Source of the DNA: Desarmillaria ectypa
Taxonomy: Eukaryota > Basidiomycota > Agaricomycetes > Agaricales > Physalacriaceae
Direction: 5' to 3'
Assembly (NCBI GenBank): GCA_030407005.1
Contig: JAUDYN010000001.1
Coordinates: 2,294,001 to 2,358,000 of the forward strand
Length of the DNA stretch: 64,000 nt
Made by a program: the position numbers and the translations under genes. Shown here piece by piece: positions 14,273 to 25,927 of the stretch. The notes beneath the pieces were generated by a model. The model ran no database searches. It was not told the origin of the DNA and was given only the letters and a program-made list of their open reading frames with translations. Numbering within the stretch: position 1 is the stretch's first letter; each line of letters starts with the position of its first letter.

Positions 14273-16256
14273 GGTGGTAAAAAGCAGAGTGAAGGATCGC
14301 TTGAAGGCCGGTGAGCCAGCAGTTCCAAGTTTAGTGTGACGATGTCACGGCTTAGTCACGTTCTACTTTTGGATTGGCAAATTGGGGTCGCTTTTGTCTG
14401 AGAGCAGCCGGCGAGTTCTGTGACGGCGAAATGAACCTCTAAAAGTAATAATCAATCCATATAAATGAAGCGAAATTCCCGCTGGTCTTTCTGTCTTCCC
14501 CCTCTGTCTCATCTCTCATCTTCCAGGGAAATGGCCGCCGGTTGCCGCATCGTGGCAGATCCTGGCGTCGTCGTCGTTGGTCCGTCATTTTAATTTATTA
14601 TTGTATTGTATTGTAAGCGTTTTTTTGATTCGAAACATCATCAACCGACCATTATACATGCCACGACCGTCGTGCGACCATCCTGTGTTCGTTACTTTCT
14701 GTTTCACAAAAAGGGGAAATCTAATCTTATCGTTGTTTCGATCAGGAACCGGCGCCGGAGGCGCAGGTGAATCCCTTCTCTGTTTGTTCTCCGTTGCAAT
14801 GCAGGACGAATCAAGTTCCAGTAGGATACATCTGTTTCCTTCCAGCGAGCACAAGTGCACAGTAGAAAACTCAAGTTTTCCAGCGGGACGCTTTCTTTCC
14901 GACCATTCTCAGCTATTCTGCCGGAACGACCTTTCCATTCAAATGAATGTTCCATTTGGTGCACCACATGAACATCGAATATGGAGATACGGTTCACTGA
15001 TTTAGCCATCACCTGACAATCCGGATCACCGCATTTCTGGCCTCCTGGATGCTACCCACCCCATTCCTTTACACGGAGACAGCCTTTCTCAGACCGACGG
15101 AGGCTGCCTCGAACGTTGCCATAATGGTGTGGAAGGGTAAGGACATCGGTCCAGTCGTCCCATGATCCTTGATCGACGGCCCGGAAACAATATGGAAGGA
15201 CTTTCTCCCTTGTGCTTGCCCTCTCTGCTCCCGACGTGTCTCCGAAAGCGCTAACTATTACCAAGCCAGCAATCACAGCTTTATATCTGACGTCCGTTCT
15301 GTCATTCCCCGAGTCTTGCATTCCTTAGTCTTGTTGCAGTCCCCCGTTCACCGTAGCCGATGTTCTCAGTCGAGAGTACAGACGCTAGACTATCTCAAGC
15401 ATCATATCCGTCTGGACCCTTTTTTGGGTCCTAACAATATGTTTATTACTTAATAACGTTCTAATCTCCACTGACCCCTGCTCTATCATAGGCAATCACA
15501 ACCCAGAGTACCGTCGCTGGAGAGCCTGACTTACGCTCACCACAGAATAATGACAGTCACGCCAAGTTATTTTGAGCCCGCCGCGTGAAATTGCAGACTC
15601 ACACCAGGTTCAAAAATGTGTCCTTGTTACACGGAACTGTCTCAATAAATGATGCTGAATGCCGGAAAAATACATCGATACTCCGGGAACCTGGCATACG
15701 GCTATCGGGCCCCACATATGTACAACTTCCAAGGTTCCGAGTGAAACTGTACAATTGATGGCCGTCTGTCATCTGAAGCCTTGACCGCGCAAAATGCATT
15801 TCGTTTGATTTTGAGTATACCTTGCAAACTGAGATGCTCAGTGACACATATGACGAGGGCGCCGTTGCCCTTGCCAAGCATACAGGCACCGACAAATGGA
15901 ACCAAAGTTACGGTCACGTGGCCGTCACAGTTGATTTATTTGACGACGCGTTGACGCGTTTCTTTCTCTGTTCAATCACATCATTGCAAGGTTGGAACAA
16001 AAATACGGTCTGTATTCCAATACAACATATGGGTAAACAACAAAGGTTATACAGATACAAAATACAGGACAGGAATGCATGTCGAAAGCAGAGAGAGAAA
16101 ACACTTGGACAACGAAACGGCCAGAACCGGCTAATTAGATGTATTGTAATGTTAAAAAAACAAGAAATTCCTTTCCGTTCCGTGCTATTAGATATGATAA
16201 AAATGTGTAGGGGGTGTCGCAGATGCTGAAAAAAATAAAGTGAAGGTCCAGTAAAA
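14273..16256. other. Two-kilobase region with no recognised gene
   Basis: This gap lies between the start of the proline-rich gene and the stop of the next minus-strand gene. Open frames up to 142 codons occur (14577-15005 plus, 15052-15321 minus, 15599-15895 minus), but none shows family resemblance or convincing splice-linked extension. A short ATG frame at 14531 (MAAGCRIVADPGVVVV..) follows a pyrimidine-rich leader-like stretch and could be a first exon or a uORF, but no partner exon was found. Confidence 0.3.
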
Positions 16257-17664
16257 TCATTTCCGACCACCTCGAACTTTCCGGGCATATGATACCTTCA
16301 AGTTCGTATTCCCTCGTCCCACCTTGACCTGTTCAATATTTTCAGTTGTATATGAAGAGGCTTTCTTCGCGTGCGCCTGTTGCGTCACGGAACGACCTTT
16401 AGACCGTGTAATCCGAGCCGATACGAACTCTTCCTGAAAATCTGCTTTTACAAGTTCCTCCGTTGCCATGTCTTTGACATTCAGAGACTCAGGCATCTCG
16501 GTAGCTGTTGTGGCAGACGCAACGGATAAAGACCTATCAGATGCGATGAGAGTCTCAGATGAGATTTGGGAGTTTGATCGGTTTCGAAAGCGAGAGATCG
16601 ATGAGGAAATAGTGCGAGGTATGGGAGATGGCGACTGCGATAATGCTGAAGATGAAGTAGACGATGTTGAGGCTGTTTCTATGACTGGTACTGGTTTAGT
16701 GCCGCGGCTCTGGCGAGTACTCGGTGGCGGCGAGGCAAGAGGAGTTTCGAAGATAGATTCGACGGTCTGTAATGGGCCTGAAGCTTGCAATATGCTAGAG
16801 GAATGGGTTGTTGCTGTCTGAGGGGGTGTTGCGGCCTTGCGCTGGCCAGATCGTCGCGTCTGCATCCTGGTTCGCTTCGTCACTAATGCCCCTTCGGTGT
16901 TAATGTCGGCATCTGTGACACTTGAAGTGGATTCAATCACAGGTTCGCGATGGCGTTTGCGAGTTTGAGGTCCTGAGGGTGCAGGAGCCTGCTTCTGGGC
17001 CAGCTGGGAATACCACAACTTAGAACGGATCACTTCATGCCAGCCTTTGGAATGCCAAAGGTACAAAGTAAACATGTCTGGTCGTGCCCCGAAGTGTCTA
17101 ATAAGGGGAGGATTCTTTGCATCTAGAGGAAGAAATGAAGCGGTAATTGCATAACACGCCACACGACTCACCTATGACACTGTGCGTCAATTCAAGGGTA
17201 GTATCGACCTGCTTGCTTCCCCAGAGTAGCCAATGGGCTGGATGCGAAGGCCTACCAAAGACTGCGAGGGCGGCTAGAGCGCGCAAGGTGGTATCTTGGA
17301 GCTCCTGCGGCAGCGTCCAACTCGTCTCCGCCAACTTGAGACAGTGCTTAATGAGAGGAAACTCTACCGACAGAACGTGGTGTCGGCCAATCTTCCAAAG
17401 GCCTGGGATATGGGTTGGTTTATATGTGGGGTGTGTGTATGATGTGGTGTTGGCCGATTCAGAGGGTGCAGCAGTGACAGGCAACATCGACGATATCGTC
17501 GGCTTCATCATACTGCTGGGGGAGGAGTGAGATTCCTGGGTCATAGTAGGTATGGGTTCTGAGCGAGCGAAGGAGATAGAAAACCGGCTGGCTGATGAAT
17601 CCGAGAAGGACATGGCTGAGGAGATATCGAAGGTGGAGGGTACCCGGCTGGAGGCAGCGAGCAT
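16257..17664 (-). CDS. Protein of unknown function with basic Ser/Thr-rich tail
   Basis: Two exons. The frame upstream of 17664 opens with a non-ATG codon, so ATG 17664 (MLAASSRVPSTFDISS) is the best start. The first exon ends at a GTGAGT donor near 17172 and joins the second at DAKNPPLIRHFGARPDM (from about 17123). The central block (HIPGLWKIGRHHVLSVEFPL..AETSWTLPQELQDTTLRALAA..HPAHWLLWGSKQVDTTLELT..MFTLYLWHSKGWHEVIRSKL) looks folded and helical. The rest is disordered, with several basic clusters (QTRKRHREP, TKRTRMQTRRSGQRK) that could bind nucleic acid or direct nuclear import. Unrecognised family. Confidence 0.7.
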
Positions 17665-18181
17665 GGTGAACGAGATAAACGGGAGCAATGTGAGGCTGCA
17701 AGGGCAATGTGACGACGTGAACAGGGTAGAGGGTGGCCGGGATAACGGTAGAGGAAGAAGAAAGTTGAGCCAAGTCAAGGCAGGTGGCGGGCCTATATAC
17801 CTTTTGGCTTACCGGGCTTGCGGGCTGTATATTGACCACGAGGGTTTCCTTTTCGGGTAAACATCAAAGGCGAAAGACAGAACAACTTCACCCCTGGTCT
17901 TTGTTTCGTTTGCTCGTTGCCAGAGCACTGGAATAATTGCCTTTGTGCTTTGTCTACAGTGGCCTTTGTGGCATACGGGGCCGACAATAATATTCAAGAA
18001 GAATGGTCTTGGTATCCGATGTCCGGGATATAGAATCTCAGATCTGCTTCGATCTCCAGATAATTCAAAGTGCATGTCATTGTCAGAAAAATCAACGGCA
18101 ACTGAAGCACAGAAATAATCAGTAAAGTTCTTTTGATTATTCTGTAGTACATGGGCAGAGTTGTGCTTCGTAATCGCGTGC
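17665..18181. other. Intergenic region, no gene seen
   Basis: About 520 bases between the start of the basic-tail gene and the stop of the Ten1-like gene. Minus-strand open frames here (for example 17809-18189) have no family resemblance. It should hold the promoter of the downstream minus-strand gene and a terminator of the upstream one. Confidence 0.35.
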
Positions 18182-18692
18182 TCAAGCATTCACGTTCTCG
18201 GCCAAATCTAAGGCTTCGATAGACTTATTCCATATATCCAAATCAAGGTCCCCCGCCTTTGTTGCAAGTATTGCGCGAAGAAACAAGTGGGAATCAAGAG
18301 CTGGTGCGGGAGCAAATGAAGGAATCGTCGGTATCGGCAGTTCCTCCTACAAGTCCGTCAGTACGACCACCGCTTGACTTTGCCACGAACGCACGTCACT
18401 CTCTTCTAGGTGCCCTATCACCATAATTACCCCCAGTCGCTCTCGAACCCATGCACCCGACCAGTGGTCGACACAGAGTGACACGTCCACTAGGACAGCG
18501 GCGTCACGATCCAGGAGGATTCCAAGTCCTGTGACAGGATCATACGATAGTAACCTCGAGCATCGTCATCAGCTGCAAACTATTGCATGTGTGGTCTACT
18601 CACTTGCCTGCCAGACGCAGCTTCCGGCCCACAAGCCTCTCTTCAACGGCCGCCAATCGAGTTGGAGTCGCGGTATCTGGATAAGAGGACAT
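18182..18692 (-). CDS. TEN1: Small OB-fold protein resembling CST subunit Ten1
   Basis: Three exons read by eye: 18604-18692, 18395-18554 and 18182-18346. They sum to 414 bases (137 residues plus stop), with introns of 49 and 48 bases bordered by GTGAGT..CTCGAG and GTGCGT..TTGTAG. The order of elements follows the Ten1 OB fold: GRKLRLAGKLLSYDPVTGLG, ILLDRDAAVLVDVSLCVD, LGVIMVIGHLEE, then an Arg-Ala-Ile-Leu strand and a helix (LDLDIWNKSIEAL) where vertebrate TEN1 has its last strand and helix. Ten1 works with Stn1 (and Cdc13/Ctc1) in telomere capping and C-strand fill-in. The OB fold is likely; the Ten1 identity is an inference from pattern and size, and another small OB protein remains possible. 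Confidence 0.68.
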
Positions 18693-18960
18693 CTCAATAT
18701 CCAGTCAAAATTAGATACATCTGCGAGTGATTTGCACACAATACCACGCTCTTGATGCGTTTTACGAGCGATACCGCTTGAGTGTCGATATTTGTTTAGT
18801 TCTAAATTTCATAAACAATGTCGGCCGCGGGCGAGCCGCGGAATCTCTATTCAAACAACTAGTGGGATAGATCTAACACAATAGTAGTAGATATGTATAA
18901 AAAGAGATAGATATGCAACAAAATTTGAATCATCAATTAAGAGAAAGAGGAGAATTACAT

Positions 18961-20680
18961 TTACACATCAAATCTTCGAACAACGATCCCGCCAGGACCA
19001 GAACTAACCACCCTTCGTTCGTCAAATACCAATGTTCTCTTGCCACACCCGGGTAGTGAAGTTTCTGCATCACATACTTTTGCACTAGTGCCAGCTTCCA
19101 AATCCCAGACCCACACACTGCCATTCAATCCAAGGCTGACACATCTACCATCAGCCAGGGCTAAAGATGACACTGGACCTATCTGTCCATGCAAATTCCG
19201 CACGAAAGTCAACTTTGGCGGACTGGACGTAACCGAGGACATCGGTGGAAGTGACAGGCGATATAATTGCAGCGTTGTGGGTGAGTGCATGGGAGATGTG
19301 ACGTGAGGAGCAGCAGTGAAAGGGTGGGTGTTAGGGGATAGCGAGGTGCTATCCGAGATGCCACCAGCAGGGGCCAGGACCACCCATTTACCGTCTGTCT
19401 GTGTATCTGCTATAGATGATACCTTCCGGCTCCATTGCTCCCGGATGGAGCGAAGTTTACGTTCGTCGATCCACCCTGAGGGTATATCAAACGATCGAGT
19501 CGTTCGCGTAGACACAACTATCATGGGCTCGATATCAAGGGCCAGAGCCGATGAACGCGAAATATCAGACGTCGAATATGTATGTCCCGAGATGACGACT
19601 TCTGTGGCGCCAACAGACCAATGAGCCGGATATACTGGTATGGCATAAGCCATGACCAGTTTATATGTTGATGGTGAAGGGGTAGATAAAACCAGAGATG
19701 TAGGTGGAAAGGAAGTGAACGATGTGAGCGTCTGAGTATGAGTTACGGTATCGGCCGAGAGGTCGTAGATGGAAAGAGAAAAATCTTGCGATAAGGAAAT
19801 GAGTAGTGGATGGTGGTACACAGATTGGACAATTGGGAAAGTCCGCGTCGTGCGTGTAGCAGGGACATAGGTTAGCTTGGCTATTGAACCAACGAGATGT
19901 GTATGGTGAATATGGTATATTGTGAACTCTCCCGTGGAGAGAAAAGCAGCAAGATGCACCCGACCCGACACGGGAGATGATTGGTCCAAACAGAGTGCTG
20001 TAATTCTGTTGGATATGCTGCTGCGAGAGGATTTACAGAACAAAGTGTGAGTGACACCTGAAGCTGCTCTGAGGTGAATTTCTGGAGTCAGAGACTCTCG
20101 TGACGATGCAATGACAGTCAGAGGCCCTGCCAATAGTACATGTGTCCGTTCGTCATGAGAATGGTTGGACTCCAAGTGAGTTGGGGAGGGAAGGACAGGA
20201 CTGTCGTTAAACTGCTCCACTAAACACCGGCCTTGGTAGGTTGATGTAAATCCAGACTTTGCATCGACGTGCGAGACCTTGCATACCTGTTCGCCAGTTG
20301 GAGCTTATGCGAAACATCCATTTCCAGTCCTTCAGGTCTTTTATCTTGGCTCGACCGGGCAGAGACCTGACTTCGCGACCGTCAGTCCTACTGATAAAGC
20401 CCCTGGCACCGCGCAAACGTGGACGGCCATACACGCGGAGATAGAGGACTCTCCATAATTCATTGTCTGCGGCAAGTCTGCACCAAGTTCTGCTGGTGGA
20501 CTGGATAGCACAAAGATCGACCCAGGAAAGATGGGAAAAGATGCAGAGAATGAGTTCGTCGTATAGGGCAGTTTCGAATGTCAGTCTGGGCTTCAAAGAG
20601 AGATATGAACTGTCAGGATTTGTACCGTGGAGACGCTTGGCCGGCGGCAGAGGTACAGGTGAGAGACGATGTTTAGTCAT
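18961..20680 (-). CDS. F-box protein with C-terminal beta-propeller-like region
   Basis: Exon 1 runs from ATG 20680 (an in-frame ATG at 20701 is also possible) and has a clear F-box: LYDELILCIFSHLSWVDLCA..TSRTWCRLAADNELWRVLYL. It ends at a GTATGC donor near 20286. Exon 2 begins TVEQFNDSPVLPSPT and runs to the stop at 18961. The C-terminal half shows WD-like blades (FSLSIYDLSADTV, LGLNGSVWVWDLEAGTSAKV, VVSSGPGGIVVRRFDV). F-box proteins of this type bring substrates to SCF ubiquitin ligases, with the F-box contacting Skp1 and the propeller binding substrate. The first part of the propeller has weak WD signatures. The neighbour on the plus strand starts 51 bases away. Confidence 0.85.
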
Positions 20681-20731
20681 GGTGGTAAGAGGCGAAGCCA
20701 TATCTGCCAGTCCAGCTTGTACTCTCTCCCA
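20681..20731. promoter_or_regulatory. Very short divergent start-to-start region
   Basis: Only 51 bases lie between the minus-strand ATG at 20680 and the plus-strand ATG at 20732. If the minus-strand ATG at 20701 is used, 30 remain. Both 5' untranslated regions and at least one promoter must therefore overlap the other gene's transcript. Confidence 0.6.
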
Positions 20732-21876
20732 ATGGCACCCTCTCGAGGTTCTCAAGCCCCTCAGGCTTTGGCACGGACACTCCACGTTACTCTCGATGGC
20801 CATAAGGGGCCTGTCAACGTCGTCCGCTACGCAAAAGGCAGCGCGAAGTATATCCTTACTGGCGGTCAGGACCGGACAGTTCGACTCTGGAACGCCAATC
20901 TGGGGACTGAAATAAAAGCTTTCACATCCCATGGTTACGAAGTTCTATCCATTACTGTGTCTGTGCTACCCCATTCCCTTTTGCATATTTTGTTGTCTGA
21001 ACATTATGAAACAGCGCCCACGACAATGCAAAGTTTGCTTCTTCCGGTGGAGACCGCTCCGTGTTTGTATGGGATGTCGCTACTGGAGTGACCACTCGAA
21101 GGCTGGCCGGACATATGGGCAAGATCCATGTCGTCGAATTTAATGAGGACGCGAGCATCGTTGCCAGCGGTTCGTTCTTCGCAACCTACATGCTATGATT
21201 AGTATTCATCTCCTTGTTCAGGATCCTTCGATTCTACAGTGCGTCTGTGGGATCTGAGGGCACAATCCCGCCAAGCCATTCAAGTTCTGGAAGAAGCTAA
21301 AGATGCGGTTCAAACAATTTCCATCGACTCAACCACTATCACTACTGGATCTGTCGATGGACATGTTCGAACATACGACTTGCGTAAAGGGGAACTACGC
21401 TCCGATTTCATAGGCCGTAAGCATCGTGTCTGTCGATATATGTTAATTCTTATACTATTGCAGAGCCTGTTACGTCGGTTGTGGCTACGCAAGATAGCCA
21501 AACGCTTCTTGTAACCACATTAGATTCTCATCTGCGACTTATGGATATGACCTCGGGGAAAATGCTGAACGACTTTACTGGGCACACCAACGTGTCGTAC
21601 CGGTGTCGCGGGTGTTTTGGATATGGCGAGGCCTCTGTGATATGTGGAGACGAGAAAGGAATGGTATGGGCTTGGGATCTTGTCGACGTGCGTCTGATTT
21701 GCAAGATTGTGACTCTTGAGCTGACGTGATTCCAGGCAAAGCTGCTTCAACCGAATCCTCCTCCAAAAGTGCACAAAAAGGTCATTACGTGGACTGAACA
21801 TCATCCAAGCGGCGAGGGGGAAATGATTACAGCCAGCGCTGATGGAACGTGTAAGGTATGGCGCCATCCGGAGTAA
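20732..21876 (+). CDS. WDR83: WD40 protein of the WDR83/MORG1 family
   Basis: About six exons with short introns (donors near 20956, 21171, 21418 and 21687). The protein begins MAPSRGSQAPQALARTLHVT and carries seven WD blades: DGHKGPVNVVRYAK..TGGQDRTVRLWN, TSHGYEVLSIT..GGDRSVFVWDVATG, GHMGKIHVVEFNED..SGSFDSTVRLWDLRAQ, TTGSVDGHVRTYDLRKGEL, TLDSHLRLMDMTSGKML, FTGHTNVSYRCRGCFGYGEA..CGDEKGMVWAWDLVD and a last blade ending TASADGTCKVWRHPE. The YRCRGCF segment in blade six is typical of this family. Animal WDR83 scaffolds ERK-pathway kinases and is linked to spliceosomes; the fungal role is less clear. Confidence 0.9.
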
Positions 21877-22007
21877 GCTTGGCTCTTGGGATCTTGAAGG
21901 TCCACGATCACCAATAGCAGTATAATGGTGCAAATAGTATAGCACTCCTCTGTAACATACACTGACATGGAAAAACAAATCGTAAGTACTTGCATCTAGA
22001 GCTGGCA

Positions 22008-22496
22008 CTACCGTTTGGCTTGCGCCTGAGCCTCTGCAAGAATCTGAGAATCAATAGCGTGGCCAGTAAAAAATTATCGAACCTCGTCGTGTCGCGTCCT
22101 CAAGCAGTTGAGTATCAACGTTTTCCCCTGGCAGCTGCACATAACGAACGACGGAGCCACGAATAAAACAGTTTTTCACTGCCATCTGCGAACAGCGCGT
22201 CACATTGAGAGCGTAGCCCCAGAAGAGCGACTCACCATGTGTGGATGTCTAGCTGGATCCAAGACCTGGATGTTATCCAAACGAATGTTCAAAAATCTAA
22301 GTCGCTGCTCTTCATTGTCTGAACTTCTGACACGAGGGAGACGCACTGGTCAACAGATTTAAGTACGCCAGTTATTGAGAGATCATTCTTGAGCTCGACG
22401 GTGACTTGCTGGTCGGTCAGGGTTTTGAATACAGAGAAAATAAGCTGTTTTCTAGTCAGCAAGAAGGATCGTTGTGCCAATAGGGACACTCGCCAT
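22008..22496 (-). CDS. LSM2: U6 snRNA-associated Sm-like protein LSm2
   Basis: Five exons: 22494-22496, 22347-22444, 22236-22296, 22083-22185 and 22008-22033, summing to 291 bases (96 residues). The protein reads M-LIFSVFKTLTDQQVTVELK, NDLSITGVLKSVDQFLNIRL, DNIQVLDPARHPHMAVKNCF and IRGSVVRYVQLPGENVDTQL, a full LSm2 with Sm1 and Sm2 motifs. LSm2 is part of the LSm1-7 (mRNA decay, cytoplasm) and LSm2-8 (U6 snRNA, nucleus) rings. Exon 1 seems to be the start codon alone, followed by a GCGAGT donor. An alternative is the weak donor GTCCCT six bases on, which would add Ala-Ser after Met. Confidence 0.93.
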
Positions 22497-22627
22497 TGTT
22501 GTGGAAGAAATACAAAGACAAGTCAGTGAGATAAGATAAGATCTATTTGTGGTATTAGGGTAATCCGTCTTAGTCGTTTGTGCGTCGATCTCCAGATTTA
22601 TCCTTGGCACTGTATTGGACCGTTAAT
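22497..22627. promoter_or_regulatory. Bidirectional promoter region LSM2 / Zn2Cys6 regulator
   Basis: 131 bases lie between the start codons of LSM2 (minus) and the Zn2Cys6 regulator (plus). No clear TATA element was recognised. Confidence 0.5.
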
Positions 22628-25600
22628 ATGGCACCGGGAGTCTATACTCAGCTTTCTAACCAAGAGAAGATTGATATACGACGGATCCGTGGTCAGGTAG
22701 GCTGACCGTTCTCAGAACCGTGGCTTGGCCCTGAAATTTCGTGACCAAGGCTGACTATTCTTCTAGCTGTCTTGTGCTGAATGTCGTAGGTGCGTTTTTC
22801 GGTCGCCGATGCGGTTCTGATTTACTCACACTTGCTAGGCTAAAATTAAAATGCGACAAACATGTCCCTTGTGCCTCGTGCGGTAAGTGACTACGACACC
22901 AGTCAGGAAAACTTGACGTTTATATCTTCCCGTTCCAGTTCGCAGGGGTTGTGAATCGATATGCCCAACAGGTATATCTCATGCTGCATACTACATTGGT
23001 TGGGCTCACGTCGTATTACAGGGACACTGTCAAATGGCTCCGGGAAAAAGTCTGTCGGTCTCAACCATCTACTAGTAGCACGGTACTAAGCACCAAAAAC
23101 AGATTGGTGATATCCGAAACTGGTACACTACATCAGAAGGTAGAAGAAATGGGGCAGCGAATACAAGAATTGGAGGAGGCTTTGCGCGACTTTCAAGCTT
23201 CGACTTCAAAGGAACCACACCCGCTTTTGCGGCAAGAACTACTGATAATCAAATATCCTCCGGGGATGTCACTTCCTTCTACGCAAAGCCCGGATGATAC
23301 ATCTACGGAATTATCAGATGCACTGGGCACACTCACTATAGGCGATCACGGAGACGTCAAGTACTTTGGTCACTCTGCGGGCACAGAGGTGTGTTTTACT
23401 GCCTTCCGTCGACGTACGACGTAGTCTTGACCACATCGCCTTAGAGTCTGTTGTTGGCAAGTTATTTTCTTGAGGCGCACTGAAGCACGCGTTAACGACT
23501 AATATGTTGTAGGCTGGTGCTGAAATGCAGGACAGCTCCATAGACAACTGTGTACGAGTCATTCACCGGCTGTCACCCAATTTTCCTTTCAACAGTTCAT
23601 CCGGGTGGGACGTCGAACAATCACTAGAAATACTTTACGGCCTCCTTCCTCCAAAGCCCCGTGCTTGGAGTTTGTGTGAAACTTTCCAGGAACACGGCGC
23701 CATGGGCAAGCAAGTGATAGAACGAAGTGAAATCGTTGCTGAGCTCCTTATTCCAATCTATCGGTACCTGGGAGATGGAAAGCAACATCTCCAAGGGAAA
23801 CCCCCACCCTTGTCTTGCCATAAACTGGCTGTCCTGTTCTTGGTATTTGCGTTGGGCGCTCTTGTTGATTTAACTCTTCCGCCTTATAGTTCTGAGGCCG
23901 ATAATTATTTTGACCTTGGTTGCGCTGCGCTAAATCTCCACCACATATTCAAGAACCCCGAGATGGCAACCATACAAGCTGTTTTGCTCGTGACTGTGTA
24001 CGTTTCGCATGGTGGCCGGAGATATACTATGGATGGAGCCTGGACTTTAACTTCTATGGCTGCCAAGTTGGCACAAAGCGTCAGCGTTTTTTTTGTCGAT
24101 TAAAATTCTACTGACGTTTGTCCTTAAAGCTTGGTCTTCGTAAGTTATTGTTCCCAGTATGGCCATGCATCTGAACGTGTTTCTTTTACAGATCGAGAAA
24201 GTTCACAATGGACAATGGATACGAAGACGTTACACAAGAGGAGAAAGCTGTTTTGGGAGGTTTTCTTCATAGACACTTTCATGAGTCTAACTCTTGGGCG
24301 CCCTCCGTCAATCCGCCCCAGTTACGTTGACTGCCAATTTCCTATAGACGACGAAGAGACTCTTGATAATGATGGCAACCGCTTACCAGGACGTGAGTTC
24401 ATCTTATACTCCGGTTTCGAGCTCCGTATCAATCACACTATTCGACAGCTAATCGATATAGATATAATTTTACGAAGAAGGTAGCACTACTGCTCTTCAG
24501 CGGTGCGCCCAGCTCATTTCTTGGCTAGATCGTCGCCAAAGTTGTCGAACTTATGCTTAGTGCAAAACCGCCATCCTATCAGACCATCCTTGAATTGGAT
24601 AAAGAATGTCGTCAAATGCGCATCCCATCCCATATCAATGCAAAAAAGAATCGAAAACTGGATGAGCTGTTTACACCTGCAGAGTATATGTGCGCGCATT
24701 TTCTTCCACGGTTACGAGCAATCAGTAAGTCACGAGAGCTTTGTATTCCAATTGTTTTCACCTTTCGGGTCAGCTGGACTGTATATACATCGGCGGTTCT
24801 TTGTTCAAGCCATACTGGGCCATCCTGCAGATCCGTTATGTAGCCCGTTCGCGGCGTCGTATCTTGCCGCCTACCGATGCGCGTCCGACATCATCCAGTC
24901 CCATGTCAAGCACTTTGCAAAATTTCCGTTGTTACTGATGCGCTGGTGGACTATCTGGAGTAACTGTAAGTCTCGTTTTCCGTTCGGTAGACCTTATTGA
25001 TCCCTGTCGTAGTGTTTTCTGCCGCTGTATGTTTCTTTGTTATGCTTGCCGGTTGTGCTCTGCTTACCGCAACATACCGCAGATTGTTGTAGCAACGATA
25101 GCTACAAGGGCACCGCCCTCACAAATGGCATCAAAAGCATTCGCTGATCTAAGCCTAGTCGTTGACTTGTTTGAGAAAGGCGCTCTTCATTCCGTGCGAG
25201 CACGCAGCGGTTTGGTATAATCAATTTATTTATTCATTTACTTTTCTGATCAAGTCTATAGACAATACTTCGACCGCTACGCGATAAAGCAGTTTCTATC
25301 TTTTCTCAGAGACAAGATCCCAGTGCCTCCAGTTTTCCAGATGACTCCAATGACTCTAGTGCCGCTGCCGACCTCGAATTAGAAATATTTGGTGGACATA
25401 CCAAAGTCATCGTTAGCAAAATGCTTTCACAAAGATACACATTCAAGGCGACCGAGCCACCCACATCTGTGATGGGTTCCGCACCAGAGTTGGGTTCGAT
25501 GCCTGATGAGTCGCTTGTCGATTACATGATCTCGCACATAGGCGATTACACGCTTTACCAACCTGACGATTTGTCATCAACGACATACACGTCCAACATC

Positions 25601-25927
25601 CCTACGACCTATAATGACCCTTTTCAGGACCCCTTGGCCTCATCATTCGAGAGCATAGATTTCCCCATGCATCCACCACCACCATTCTTTCAGCAGCACC
25701 AAGTCGATCCTACCTTGAATCCGACTATGTCGTCTTTTCTTTCAATCAATCCGGATAACACAAACGACTCACAGCTTATGCAGCTGCTGGACATTATGCC
25801 CCCTTTCGACAACACTCAATCCGATGCACGGATGTCTGATGAGCATATTGAGTGGTCCTCTTTTATGCCAGATTTACCTACGCTGGATGTTCCGACACCG
25901 AACCTTTATGATAAGGGAAGAGCATAG
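22628..25927 (+). CDS. Zn2Cys6 transcription factor with fungal-specific TF domain
   Basis: Many short exons. ATG 22628 (MAPGVYTQLSNQEKIDIRRI) leads to the binuclear zinc cluster, split over three introns: LSCAECRRLKLKCDKHVPCA plus SCVRRGCESICPTG, spacing CX2CX6CX5CX2CX8C. A short coiled coil follows (EMGQRIQELEEALRDFQ). The middle region holds the fungal-specific TF domain (WDVEQSLEILYGLLPPKPR; KLFWEVFFIDTFMSLTLGRP; YVDCQFPIDDEETLDNDGN; LYIHRRFFVQAILGHPADP). The last exon, from about 25262 to the stop at 25925-25927, is acidic and Pro/Asn/Ser-rich, as expected of an activation region. DNA target unknown. The gene is divergent from LSM2. Nothing nearby forms an obvious target cluster. Confidence 0.9.

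Noticed and set aside
14577..15005. Plus-strand open frame of 142 codons
   Set aside because: It starts at a non-ATG codon, reads as unstructured Cys/Phe-rich translation and overlaps equally long frames on the other strand.
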